From NCBI GenBank assembly GCA_964561605.1, contig CAZLQD010000012.1:156512-220511 (forward strand): DNA of 64,000 nt, in the 5' to 3' direction. Each line of letters opens with the position of its first letter. Position 1 is the stretch's first letter. Shown piece after piece: positions 17,360 through 25,860 of this stretch. This DNA is from JALUZX01 sp964561605. GTDB lineage: Bacteria > Planctomycetota > UBA1135 > JALUZX01. The position numbers and the translations under genes are program-made. Below the pieces are notes generated by a model. That model did not search any database, had not been told where the DNA came from, and worked only from the letters and a program-made list of their open reading frames with translations.

Positions 17360-17830
17360 ATGAGCGGAAAACCCATCGAAAAGGTTTCTATCATCGTCTC
17401 CAAGGGATCCCTTGAGGGCGTATATCCCGGGCTCATCATGGCGAACGGGGCCCGGATGGAAGGGATCGAGGCCATGGTCTTCTTCACCTTCTTCGGGCTG
17501 AACGCTCTCCACAAGAAGAAGATGGACAAGTTGAAGGTGGCCACCGTGGGGAACCCGGCCATGGGGATTCCAACCCTGATCGGGGCGCTTCCCGGAATGT
17601 CCGCCTTCGCCACCATGATGATGAAGAAGGAGATGGAGAAGCTGGACATCCCGCCAGTGGGGGAATTCCTGGAGATGATCCACGACGCGGGAGGGGAGAT
17701 CTACGGGTGCAAGGCCGCCATGGACATGTTCCACTACCGGCGGGAGGATCTCTGCGACCAGGTGGACGGAATCCTCACGGTTGGGGAGTTCTACGAGAAG
17801 TCCGCCGGGGCGAGCATCATCTTCACCTGA
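17360..17830 (+). CDS. DsrE2-type DsrE/DsrF-family sulfurtransferase-like protein
   Basis: A 156-residue DsrE-like protein of the DsrE2 branch: KVSIIVSKGSLEGVYPGLIMANGARMEG at the N-terminus, a hydrophobic VFFTFFGLNALHKKK segment, and the conserved cysteine in GGEIYGCKAAMDMF. It ends GEFYEKSAGASIIF, which is typical of the family. DsrE2 proteins accept and pass on persulfide sulfur and are usually encoded with TusA/TusE-like carriers. It is the last gene of the LysR-led operon, 28 bases after the TusE/DsrC-like gene. Its stop lies inside the convergent gene's end: the two overlap tail to tail by eight bases. Confidence 0.85.
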   Translation: MSGKPIEKVSIIVSKGSLEGVYPGLIMANGARMEGIEAMVFFTFFGLNALHKKKMDKLKVATVGNPAMGIPTLIGALPGMSAFATMMMKKEMEKLDIPPVGEFLEMIHDAGGEIYGCKAAMDMFHYRREDLCDQVDGILTVGEFYEKSAGASIIFT

Positions 17831-20105
17831 GGGGGCCCTCCCTCCCGCAAGGGCCCCCGAGCTCCACCAGGGACTTCAGGCGGCAAAGGGAGTGGTTCCA
17901 GATGACGTCGTGTACGAAACCCGGGAAGAGGAGGCGGAAGAGCGCCCAGAGGATCCTCTTCGAGGGTGAGGTCGGCCTGGGAAAGTCGAAGCCCACGTAC
18001 ACGGAGAGGAGGACGATTCCCGGCCCCGTGGGGGTGACGTCGAAGGCGAGGACTCCTCCCGAGGCGAATCCACCCTTCACCCGGTAGATGAAGCGGCGGC
18101 CCTCCTCGACCCTCTCCAGTTCGACTTCGAAGGAGAACTTCTTCCAGGGCAGGTCGTAGCGAATCACGCACCCCTCCCTGTTGGGCCGACCCGAGACCCT
18201 CCGGACCCTGACGAACCGGGGCCTGAGGAAGAGCCGGTCCTCCTCGCCGAAGCGCCCCAGGTGGTGGATCACCTTTTCCGGAGCCCCCCGGACCTTGATC
18301 GAATACATGCTTTCGAAATCAGGCCGTTCCCCGGCCCCCGACCTCTCGAGGAGACCGGTGAACTTCTTTCTCCGCTCCTCGAAGTCTTCCCTGGAGATTC
18401 CCGTGGGATGCCTTCCGAAGCCTTCCCAAGAGAGTCCCAGGAGGCGCTCTGTCGCAAAATTCCTCGCCGTCACGAGAAATCCGCCCACCAGGAGTCTCCA
18501 GAGGCTCTTGGGGTGGATCATGGAGAGGAGGATGTTCCCGTAGGTCCCGTCACCGCTGGCGGTCTTCCAGAGGATCCCGCCGAGTTTCCGGTCCGAGGCG
18601 GGCCTGCCCTTACGCTCGGTGAGGACTGCCTGGTAGAGGATCCTGGAGAGAAGGGGGCGGCTGAAGAAGAGACGATTTGTGAAGAAGACCATTCTCCCGA
18701 AGAGAAGATCCCGTTTCAGGAACCGGAGGATGGGACCGTAGCCTGCTTCCAGGGAGGGGAGATCGATCCCTCTTCTGAGAACGCAATCAGCCAGGGCCGT
18801 ACCGGTGAGATAGGCCGAGTAGAGGCCGTCCTTGTTGAGCCGGGACACGGCCATGTCGCCGATCACGGCGACACGGTCGGCCATGGGTTTGCGGGCGGCC
18901 CCCACGGTCAACCTGGGATTGCAGGCGCAGACGGGGCGGAGCGCGACGTGGCCGGGGATCAACCTCCTGATGTTGGGAAGCTCGAGGAATTCCCTCGCGA
19001 TCCGTTCGTTTTCGGCGGCACGGCTCTCATCGATGGTCTCGCCGAGGAGGGCGATGGTCATGTATCCCGACTTGGGAACCAGGGAGGCCATCTCGATCCT
19101 GAGTTCCCTCGAACCGTACTGGACGAAATGGATGGTCCCTTCCAGGGGCCCGCCTTCGTCCTTTCGGGACTGGAGTTCGCAAATGAGGGTCCTTCTCACC
19201 GGGGGGGGCGCGAACCCTGGAATCAGGTCCCGCAGGAAACCCGGGCAGGGGGCACGGGAGCCACCTCCGTCTCCGCCCTCCCTGGACGAGTTGACCCCGC
19301 AGGCGACGGCTGCGAAGTCCGCCTCGATGGTCTTCTCCTCCGGTTGCGGTCCGCCGGGGACGAGACAGGAGAAGACCAGCTTCCCCGAAGCGGCCCGAAA
19401 GGCTCCCACGACGGTCCCCGTGAGGATTTCCGCTCCCTCCCTCTCCGCCGTTTCCAGGAGGAAAGAGTCGAAGTTCGAGAACCTCCCTCCCCTCGATCTC
19501 GGGCGGGTGCCGCGGAAGACCGTGGAGAGGGTCCTGCCTTCCGGAACGGGAAGTTCGATGTTCTTCCAATCGCTGTGAAGTGTGATCGAGTGGACTTCCT
19601 TCTGGAGAATGTCCCCCTCCGGGACCATTCCCTCCCGGGTCAAAGCGTCGAAGAGCATGGGGGAGATCCCTCCGGCGCAGAAGTTGCACCCCTCTCTCAG
19701 GGAGTGGGTCGATTCCGGGGGAGAGAAGAAGATCTCTTGCTTCTTTTCCAGGATCGTGACCCGCAGGGCCCTTCCCGAGGCCTTGGCCGAGCGGAGAAGG
19801 CGGACGGCGAAGAAGGACCCTGCCGGTCCTCCGCCGACGACCAGGACCCTCGCTCCCTTCCGGAGGGTCGAACTCGGGGCTCTTCTTTTCAAGGCGACGG
19901 GCCGGGATTTCCGGTTCCAAGGATGCTCGGGCCGGCCCTCCGCCGGAAGGGGCTCGGCCTCGTGGGGGTCATGGAAGAAGAGAAAAGATTTCCTTCTCTC
20001 CTGGCGGAGGAAAAAGTCGGGATTTCCGCTTCTGTGGAAAGAGTGGTTCGGGGAGCGACTTCGTCCTCCCTCGTGACTTTTGCTCCGGGGGCGGGCCTTT
20101 TTCAA
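17823..20105 (-). CDS. FAD-dependent reductase (geranylgeranyl-reductase-like) with C-terminal SRPBCC-like domain
   Basis: A flavoprotein of up to 760 residues. The FAD motif is VLVVGGGPAGSFFAVRLL at about residues 87-104. A GCNFCAGGISPMLFDAL segment with two cysteines follows, and the substrate domain runs to about residue 560. The last 170 residues (SIKVRGAPEKVIHHLGRFGEEDR...LFRLLFPGFVHDVIWNHSLCRLK) look like a helix-grip (SRPBCC/START) lipid-binding domain. The fusion suggests a hydrophobic isoprenoid or lipid substrate. The start is uncertain: the frame opens with TTG at 20105, but the first 70 residues are basic and low-complexity. A second TTG at 19892 would begin just ahead of the FAD domain, and no ATG or GTG is available. 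Convergent with dsrE2, overlapping by eight bases. Confidence 0.72.
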   Translation of the reverse strand: MKKARPRSKSHEGGRSRSPNHSFHRSGNPDFFLRQERRKSFLFFHDPHEAEPLPAEGRPEHPWNRKSRPVALKRRAPSSTLRKGARVLVVGGGPAGSFFAVRLLRSAKASGRALRVTILEKKQEIFFSPPESTHSLREGCNFCAGGISPMLFDALTREGMVPEGDILQKEVHSITLHSDWKNIELPVPEGRTLSTVFRGTRPRSRGGRFSNFDSFLLETAEREGAEILTGTVVGAFRAASGKLVFSCLVPGGPQPEEKTIEADFAAVACGVNSSREGGDGGGSRAPCPGFLRDLIPGFAPPPVRRTLICELQSRKDEGGPLEGTIHFVQYGSRELRIEMASLVPKSGYMTIALLGETIDESRAAENERIAREFLELPNIRRLIPGHVALRPVCACNPRLTVGAARKPMADRVAVIGDMAVSRLNKDGLYSAYLTGTALADCVLRRGIDLPSLEAGYGPILRFLKRDLLFGRMVFFTNRLFFSRPLLSRILYQAVLTERKGRPASDRKLGGILWKTASGDGTYGNILLSMIHPKSLWRLLVGGFLVTARNFATERLLGLSWEGFGRHPTGISREDFEERRKKFTGLLERSGAGERPDFESMYSIKVRGAPEKVIHHLGRFGEEDRLFLRPRFVRVRRVSGRPNREGCVIRYDLPWKKFSFEVELERVEEGRRFIYRVKGGFASGGVLAFDVTPTGPGIVLLSVYVGFDFPRPTSPSKRILWALFRLLFPGFVHDVIWNHSLCRLKSLVELGGPCGREGPLR

Positions 20106-20339
20106 GGGGCGGAATCCGGCGGAGCCGGGAAGAGCCTGGCCGGGGGTCCGCCCCTCCCTGTTTGGGCCTGTCCTCGGGCGGCCCCGGAAGGGGGGCTTTC
20201 AAGAGGGTGCCCCTGGAAGGTTGGGAGGGGGCTTCGGCCTCTCCTGGCGTAAACCCTGATCCTGGGACCCGCCACCGGGGAGATTCCGGCACGTTCCCCG
20301 GGGCACGAACCCGGGGAGTTCCGTCCCCTGCCCCCCCCC

Positions 20340-20373
20340 AAAAAAAAAAGAGGGGCCCTTTGAGGGCCCCTCC
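20340..20373 (-). terminator. Rho-independent terminator of tRNA-Ala
   Basis: Read on the minus strand, AGGGGCCCT-CAA-AGGGCCCCT forms a nine-pair hairpin immediately followed by C and ten T residues. It begins 11 bases downstream of the tRNA CCA end. The adjacent run of about ten G (minus strand) is outside the terminator. Confidence 0.92.
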
Positions 20374-20383
20374 AAAGGCAGAC

Positions 20384-20459
20384 TGGTGGAGGATAGGGGA
20401 TTCGAACCCCTGACCTCGACAATGCCATTGTCGCGCTCTCCCAGCTGAGCTAATCCCCC
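20384..20459 (-). tRNA. tRNA-Ala (anticodon GGC)
   Basis: A 76-base cloverleaf including an encoded CCA. The acceptor is GGGGGAT paired with ATCCTCC (one G-U). The D-arm is GCTC...GAGC, the anticodon stem CGACA/TGTCG, with loop ATGGCAT giving anticodon GGC after the invariant U33. The T-arm is AGGGG-TTCGAAT-CCCCT and the discriminator is A. It reads GCC, the codon expected to dominate alanine in this GC-rich genome. Confidence 0.97.
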
Positions 20460-20515
20460 CCGCTGCCTGCCGGGGGTTCCTGCCGGGACCCTGGGGTCCC
20501 TTCAGGAAGGCGGGT

Positions 20516-20545
20516 AGTCTACCTTCGGGGCCGGGGCCCTTTCAA
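20516..20545 (-). promoter_or_regulatory. Sigma-70-type promoter for tRNA-Ala
   Basis: Minus strand TTGAAA (20545-20540), an 18-base spacer, then TAGACT (20521-20516). The predicted start is about 50 bases before the mature tRNA. The -35 overlaps the stop codon of the upstream glycosyltransferase gene. A GGGACC-N4-GGTCCC hairpin lies between promoter and tRNA. Confidence 0.5.
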
Positions 20546-21711
20546 GAGCGTCTTCCAGGGTCCTGGACTTTCTTCTTCTCCAGTCTGCCCATGGCCTGGA
20601 GGACGGCTTCCCTCCTCCTTCGGGCCACCTTTTCCCAGGTGAATTCCTTGGCCCTCTCCTTGGCGGCCCTTCCCATGGCTTCCCGCCAAGGCCGGTCCTC
20701 GGCGAGCCGCCTGAGGGCCCGCACCCAGGCTTCATGGTCGTGGGGGTCCAGGACCAGCCCTTCCTTCTCGTGGCGGACCACCCCTCCCGAACCCATGGGG
20801 GAGACGAGCATGGCCAGACCCTGGCTCATGGCCTCGTAGGTCACCAGGGGGGAACCTTCCTCCAGGGAAGGGAAGGCCATGACCTGGGCGGACCGGAAGA
20901 CCGTGCCGATATCCCGAATGAACCCCAGGACCACTACGTCGGGCCTGTCCAGGAAAGAGGCGAATTCCTTTTCGATCCCGTCGAAGAAGCGGCCGGCGAG
21001 AAGGAGGCGTCCTTTGATCCCCGCCTCCTCCCAGATCCGGAAGAGTAGGTGGGCGCCCTTCCTGACTCCGATGCGTCCCGTGAAGAGTACGTCCAGGCCG
21101 TCTCCCGGAGGGAGAGCTCTTCCTTCTCCCTCCAGGCGGGCGGGATCCCATCCGTAGCTCGTTCGAAGGATTCTCTCTGCCGGAAAGCCCTCTTTCTCGA
21201 AGGATTCCGCCACCAGGGGGCTTGGGGCGAAGAGGATGTCGGTCAGCTCCAGTTTCCGCCTCTCCTCCAGGATGTCTTCGTCGGTGATGATCTTGGATGG
21301 CTGGAGCCCCAGGCGGGAGAATTCCTTCTTCAATATGGCCCGGGAGTAGGCTTGGTGGCAGTTGATCCCGTCCGTGGCGATCCAGGCGCCCTTCTTTTTC
21401 GCCTCGATGAATACGGAAAGGGGGACATTGGGCCAGAGGTAGGCCAGGTCCCCTTCCTGCAAGGCCTGGATGTATCGTCGCCGGGTCCAAGCCATGCCCA
21501 ATTTCACCCCCCAGTCCGTCTTGAAGAGGAGGTTCCCCGGCAGGGTGGGGATCGCCGGCCGAACCACGGGAGAGGAAAAGCCCCGTTCGTGGGTGCAGAC
21601 CCAGAGTTCTCCCTCCAGGCCGGGTCCGTTCATGCCCCGGACGAGGGAATGGGCGATGAACCCGATGGAATGGTCCGTGAAATAGGCCTGGAAGAGGGAT
21701 CTCAGCATCAT
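20542..21711 (-). CDS. GT4-family glycosyltransferase
   Basis: A 389-residue GT-B glycosyltransferase. The C-terminal donor-binding half has the GT4 signature: FTGRIGVRKGAHLLFRIW, LGFIRDIGTVFRSAQVMAFPSLEEGSPLVTYEAMSQGLAMLVSPMGSGGVV (E-x7-E type). A final helix ERAKEFTWEKVARRR follows. The N-terminal acceptor half is less conserved; the acceptor is unknown. The first of two ATG codons at 21711 is taken as the start because it overlaps the stop of the upstream aminotransferase (ATGATG), implying coupling. No membrane anchor. Confidence 0.85.
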   Translation of the reverse strand: MMLRSLFQAYFTDHSIGFIAHSLVRGMNGPGLEGELWVCTHERGFSSPVVRPAIPTLPGNLLFKTDWGVKLGMAWTRRRYIQALQEGDLAYLWPNVPLSVFIEAKKKGAWIATDGINCHQAYSRAILKKEFSRLGLQPSKIITDEDILEERRKLELTDILFAPSPLVAESFEKEGFPAERILRTSYGWDPARLEGEGRALPPGDGLDVLFTGRIGVRKGAHLLFRIWEEAGIKGRLLLAGRFFDGIEKEFASFLDRPDVVVLGFIRDIGTVFRSAQVMAFPSLEEGSPLVTYEAMSQGLAMLVSPMGSGGVVRHEKEGLVLDPHDHEAWVRALRRLAEDRPWREAMGRAAKERAKEFTWEKVARRRREAVLQAMGRLEKKKVQDPGRRS

Positions 21712-22814
21712 GGCCGCTTCTTTTCCGAGAGGAGGTACGTCTCCACCGACTCCAGGAAGGCCTTCAAGGCCTGGTCCAGTTCGGGCCTGGGAAGGGAGAG
21801 GCCGATCCGGATCCTGGAAGGGTCTTGAAAGAAGGCCCCCGGGACGACGTGCACTTCCTTCTCTTCGGCCAGGAATCGGCATAGGGGACCTGTGTCCTGG
21901 AGTCCTTTCAGGGAAGCGAAGAGTGTCACTCCCCCGGCGGGAGGGTGGAATTCCACCAGGGGCGAGGCGGCCAGGATCTCCAATCCCGCCCGAACTCCCT
22001 CCATCGCCTCGGCCAGCCAGGCCCGGAGGGCTTCCTCCTGGTCCAGGACCCGCTCCAGGACTTTGAAAGGGAGGGTGGGATTTCCCACCTGGACCATGTC
22101 GTTCCACTGCTCCAGCTTCACCACCAGGGATGGAGGGGCCAGGACCCAGCCCGCCCGGAGGCTCCCCAGGCCGAAGACCTTGGTGAAGCTCGCCAGGGTC
22201 ACTGCCTCGGGTAGGAGGGCGTGGGCGCTCCTGGGTCTCTTCCCCGGGGGGAGGAACTCGGAGAAGACCTCGTCCACCACGAGGACGGCCCCGGCCCGGT
22301 GGACCTTCCTGGCGATCCTCGCCAGGTCCTCCTCCTCCAGGAGGACCCCCGTCGGGTTGTGGAGGTTGGTGAGGAGGACCATCCGGGCACCCCTCTCCAG
22401 GCCCTCTTCCAGGGCCTCTTCGTCGGGGGCCCATCCCAGGCGGGGGGACCGGGGGAGGGGCTCCACCCTGGCCCCCGCAAGGAGAGGGACCCTGTGGAGG
22501 GCCTGGTATCCCGGGCTCTCGGCCAGGACCAGGTCCCCCCTTTCCAGGAGGGTCTGGCAGACCAGGAAGAGTCCCAGGCTGGAACCTCCCCCGGAGAGGA
22601 AGACTTCCTCCGGGGTGAGATCCAGCCGGGCGGCGAGCTTCTCCCTCACTGCCTTGGGCCCGTAGGGGTCGACCTCTTCCAGGGTGATGTCCAGGGGGGG
22701 CTCCCCCAGGAATTTCTCGGGAAAGGTCCGCATCCCGCTCTGGAGCATCTGGTGGCCCGGTCTCCTGGAGTGCTCCTTGGCCCAGGCCATGTATTCGAAG
22801 GGTTGAAAGTTCAT
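21708..22814 (-). CDS. PLP-dependent aminotransferase, class I/II
   Basis: A 368-residue fold-type I aminotransferase. Landmarks: SGGGSSLGLFLVCQTLLERGD near the cofactor phosphate site, NLHNPTGVLL (Asn contact), VLVVDEVFSEF (Asp with the PLP nitrogen) and SFTKVFGLGSLRAGW carrying the Schiff-base lysine. The C-terminal domain ends RIRIGLSLPRPELDQAL, where the conserved Arg binds the substrate carboxylate. The start MNFQPFEYM at 22814 was chosen; an upstream ATG at 22856 adds 14 unlikely residues. Neither has a good ribosome site. Coupled to the following glycosyltransferase, so it may provide an amino sugar or amino acid for a surface glycan, though a general amino-acid role is as likely. Confidence 0.85.
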   Translation of the reverse strand: MNFQPFEYMAWAKEHSRRPGHQMLQSGMRTFPEKFLGEPPLDITLEEVDPYGPKAVREKLAARLDLTPEEVFLSGGGSSLGLFLVCQTLLERGDLVLAESPGYQALHRVPLLAGARVEPLPRSPRLGWAPDEEALEEGLERGARMVLLTNLHNPTGVLLEEEDLARIARKVHRAGAVLVVDEVFSEFLPPGKRPRSAHALLPEAVTLASFTKVFGLGSLRAGWVLAPPSLVVKLEQWNDMVQVGNPTLPFKVLERVLDQEEALRAWLAEAMEGVRAGLEILAASPLVEFHPPAGGVTLFASLKGLQDTGPLCRFLAEEKEVHVVPGAFFQDPSRIRIGLSLPRPELDQALKAFLESVETYLLSEKKRP

Positions 22815-22886
22815 CGGGAAGCCGCCATGGTTCTTTTCTTCCGGGCTCTGTATCATCCCGGCGTCCGCCCAAGGGAGGGATGTACC

Positions 22887-24026
22887 ATGAAGGCATTCCG
22901 GCAACCAGTCCTCTTTCTCGTTTCCGTTCTCGCGGTACTCGCCGGGGCCCGGGCCCAGGGGGAGGGATCGGAGCCCAGAGTGGCCCAGGTCCAGGTGGGG
23001 GAGGGCCGTCTCTTCTGCATGGAGGCGGAGACTCCCGACGTGACCTTCCCCGGCCGCCTCCCCAAGGGCGCCCTGGTCCTGGTCCAGGCCGAAGGGCCCA
23101 GTTGCCGGGGAACGGGAACCCACTTCTACAAGGTCACCCTTCCCGGCGGCCTGGAGGGCTACATCTACGCCCGTTACGTAACCCGGACGGGGCCGGGCAT
23201 GGGGGAGACCAACGCCTCCCGGGTCCTCCTCCGCATCGGCCCTTCCAACCAGTACTTCCCCGTGGCTCCCTTGCCCAAGGGAAGCAAGCTCCGCCTCCTG
23301 GGAAAGAAGGGGAATTGGTGGCACGTCCTCTCTCCCGAGGAGACTCCCGCCTGGATGCGGGTGAAGGACTTGAAGATCCTCGGCCCGGCCCACCTCTTCA
23401 CCAAGGAGATCGAAAAGGCCAGGGAGGCCAGGTTGGCCCAGTGGCGGGCCCGCCTGGCGGCCCAGGCCAGGAAGGCCGAGCTGGAGAAGAAGAAGAAGGC
23501 CGCTGAGAAGGACCTGGCCTCCCTGGAGTCGGCCCTGGCCGCCGAGAGGGCCAAGGAGCCCCTCCAGATGGACCTCTCCGGGGTGAAGAAGAGCCTGGAG
23601 GCCTTCCGGAAGACCTGGAAGGAGGGGATCTTGGAGACATTGGGCCTGGCCCGGCGTGTGAAGGCCCTGGAGAACGAGATCGAAAGGCTCCAGCTCCTCC
23701 ACGACACGATCCTCGCCCGCAAGAAGGCCGAGGAAGTCCTGAAGAAACTGGGCAAACCCGGCGCCAAGCCTCCCGCCGAGAGGCCTCCCTTCTGGAAGGA
23801 CGCCTTCGTGGGCTTCCTGGGCCGTCTCCAGGATCCTCCCTATCTGACCTCCTACGCCCTTTTCAAGGGAAAGAAGGTGATCTGTTACGTCCGCTCCCGT
23901 GACGGGCGTTACGCCCTGGAGGATTTCCTGGGGCGGTACCTCCTCGTGAAGGGGAAGGTCTCCCGGCCCCCCTCCCTGGAGGGAGCTCCCCTGGTGGACA
24001 TGGAGAGGGTCCTCCTCCTGGACTGA
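22887..24026 (+). CDS. Secreted SH3-domain/coiled-coil protein
   Basis: A 379-residue exported protein with a signal peptide (MKAFRQPVLFLVSVLAVLAGARA, cut near residue 23). Two SH3b-like modules follow (about 25-90, and 95-155 with NASRVLLRIGPSNQYFPVAPLPKGSKLRLLGKKGNWWHVLSPEETPAWM). Next come a long Ala/Lys/Glu coiled coil (about 165-290) and a small C-terminal domain (about 300-379: YALFKGKKVICYVRSRDGRYALEDFLGRYLLVKG). SH3b pairs usually bind cell-wall peptides. GGGAGGG eight bases upstream supports the ATG. A TATCAT -10 at 22851-22856 resembles the one before dctP. Divergent from the aminotransferase by 72 bases; no family name recognised. Confidence 0.82.
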   Translation: MKAFRQPVLFLVSVLAVLAGARAQGEGSEPRVAQVQVGEGRLFCMEAETPDVTFPGRLPKGALVLVQAEGPSCRGTGTHFYKVTLPGGLEGYIYARYVTRTGPGMGETNASRVLLRIGPSNQYFPVAPLPKGSKLRLLGKKGNWWHVLSPEETPAWMRVKDLKILGPAHLFTKEIEKAREARLAQWRARLAAQARKAELEKKKKAAEKDLASLESALAAERAKEPLQMDLSGVKKSLEAFRKTWKEGILETLGLARRVKALENEIERLQLLHDTILARKKAEEVLKKLGKPGAKPPAERPPFWKDAFVGFLGRLQDPPYLTSYALFKGKKVICYVRSRDGRYALEDFLGRYLLVKGKVSRPPSLEGAPLVDMERVLLLD

Positions 24027-24195
24027 GGTCCCCCTTCCTTCCCCTTCTTTCTCCCTCCCCCCGCGGCCCCTGCCCCGGAACGGACCGCAAGGGCCTTTCC
24101 CCGGGATCTCCCTCCCCGGGCCTTCCTCCTCCCCGCCTTTCCACCTTGGGGTAACCTTCTCCTGGAGAAGGCCCGGCCGGGCCGGAAGGTGAGAT

Positions 24196-25839
24196 GTGAC
24201 GATGCCAGGAACGGGGAAAAGGGCATGGATCCTCCTGGGCCTCTTGTGGCTCGGAGGGGGGACCGCTCCCGCCCGGGAGCCCTCCCGCGGCCCGGACCCG
24301 GCGGTCCCCGTCGAGAGGGCCCTGGCCCGGAAAGACCTGGAAGGGGCGGAGAAGGCCCTGGCCAGGCTCCTCCTGACCCGGGGCGACACACCTGCGGCCA
24401 TGCTCCTTCTGGGCAGGGTGCGCCTCCTCCGCCTGGACCCGGTGGCGGCGAGGCACGCCTTCCTGGCCGCCTCCACCAGGAAGGAGACCCGCCTGGAGGC
24501 CCTCCTGGGCCTGGCCCGGTGCGAACTCATGCTCCAGGAGCCCCGCCGGGCCCTCACCCTGGCCCGGGAGGCCCTCTCCCTGGCGCCGGGGGAGGGCAGG
24601 GCCATGGCCCTGGAAGTCCGGGCCCTCCTGGACCTGGGGAGGCCCGGGGAGGCCCTGGACCGGTCCTCCCGTGCCTTGGAACTCCTGGGCCGGGCGGCGC
24701 CGGCCTCCCTCCTGGAGGCCCGGGGGGCGGCCCTCTTCCGGGCGGGGCAGGTGCGGGAGGCGGCCCGTTCCTACGAGGCGTCCCTCCTCAGGGAACCGGA
24801 CCTGGTGGAAGCCCACCTCCGGCTCGGAACGGGTTTGCTCCCCCCCTCGGGCGGAGCCCACCCGGCGGATCTCTTCCCGGGGCTCGGGGCCTTCCGGAGA
24901 GGCGGATTGGATCGCGCGATTGCACTCTTCCGAAAATCCTGGCGGGCGGCGCCGGCCGACCCGGTGTGCCACCGCCTCCTGGGGGAGGCCCTCCTGGAGC
25001 GGGACCGGAGGAGACTCTTCCTTCTCCGGCATCCGATCTTCCGCAAGATCCGGGCCCTCCTTCCCGACCCCGGCCCGGGAAGGCTGCCCCTGGAGAGGCT
25101 CTTCCCCGGTTACCGGGGCCTCTCCCCTGCACGAAGGACCGTGGTGGACCGGGTGGCCCGGGCCTGGGCGCGGTACATCCCCAGGCTCGCCGCCCTGGGG
25201 GCCCGCCACGACCTGCTCTCCCCGCTGGAGAGCGCCACGAAGTCCGAGGACAGGGCCTCCCTCAGGGGAAGGCGGACGGCCGACGGGAGGTTCTGGGACG
25301 AAGTGCGGGGAGTGGGGGGGTTCCACGCCGCCACGGGCGTGGAGGCCCTGGACGAAGCCTCCCTCTTCGGTTTCGACACACTGGCCCACGAGGTGACCCA
25401 CCAGGTCCATCTCTTCGCCATGAACGGGGAGGAGAGGCGGGAACTGGAGCGCCTCTACAGGAAGGCCCGCCGGGAAGGCCGTTGCCTGGACTACTACGCC
25501 GCCACTTGCGTGGAGGAGTATGCGGCCCAGGGATTCGAAGCCTTCCTCTCCCTGGCCAAGATCCCCGGCTCCAAGAGGACCCACGGCCACACCCGCTTCG
25601 AACTCCTCCGGGTGGACCCCGGCCTGGAGCGTTTCTTCCGCCGGCATACCGCCTGGTCCCCCCTGGAGGGGAAGAACCGCCGGGCCCTCCTGGAGGCGGC
25701 GGCGGAGTGGGCCCTCCTGTCGGGACGGTTCGACGACACCCTGACGGCCGTGGCCCTCATGGGTGAGGAGATCACCGAACACGCCCGGGATCTGCGGGAC
25801 CAGGCTCTCTACGAAAAACGCCTCGCCGGTGAGCTGTAG
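24196..25839 (+). CDS. Exported TPR protein with HExxH zinc-metalloprotease domain
   Basis: A 547-residue protein. The signal peptide is about residues 8-25 (KRAWILLGLLWLGGGTAPA). TPR-like helical pairs run from 35 to about 250 (DTPAAMLLLGRVRLLRLDPVAARHAF, PASLLEARGAALFRAGQVREAARSYEASL). The C-terminal domain carries DTLAHEVTHQVHLF, a HExxH zinc site at about residue 398. A glutamate is supplied by CVEEYAAQGFEAF about 45 residues later, a gluzincin-like layout. Protease activity is inferred from these residues. Two starts are possible: GTG 24196 and ATG 24202. Convergent with tgt. Confidence 0.78.
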   Translation: MTMPGTGKRAWILLGLLWLGGGTAPAREPSRGPDPAVPVERALARKDLEGAEKALARLLLTRGDTPAAMLLLGRVRLLRLDPVAARHAFLAASTRKETRLEALLGLARCELMLQEPRRALTLAREALSLAPGEGRAMALEVRALLDLGRPGEALDRSSRALELLGRAAPASLLEARGAALFRAGQVREAARSYEASLLREPDLVEAHLRLGTGLLPPSGGAHPADLFPGLGAFRRGGLDRAIALFRKSWRAAPADPVCHRLLGEALLERDRRRLFLLRHPIFRKIRALLPDPGPGRLPLERLFPGYRGLSPARRTVVDRVARAWARYIPRLAALGARHDLLSPLESATKSEDRASLRGRRTADGRFWDEVRGVGGFHAATGVEALDEASLFGFDTLAHEVTHQVHLFAMNGEERRELERLYRKARREGRCLDYYAATCVEEYAAQGFEAFLSLAKIPGSKRTHGHTRFELLRVDPGLERFFRRHTAWSPLEGKNRRALLEAAAEWALLSGRFDDTLTAVALMGEEITEHARDLRDQALYEKRLAGEL

Positions 25840-25860
25840 GAGTTTCCGGAGGATCGGACC

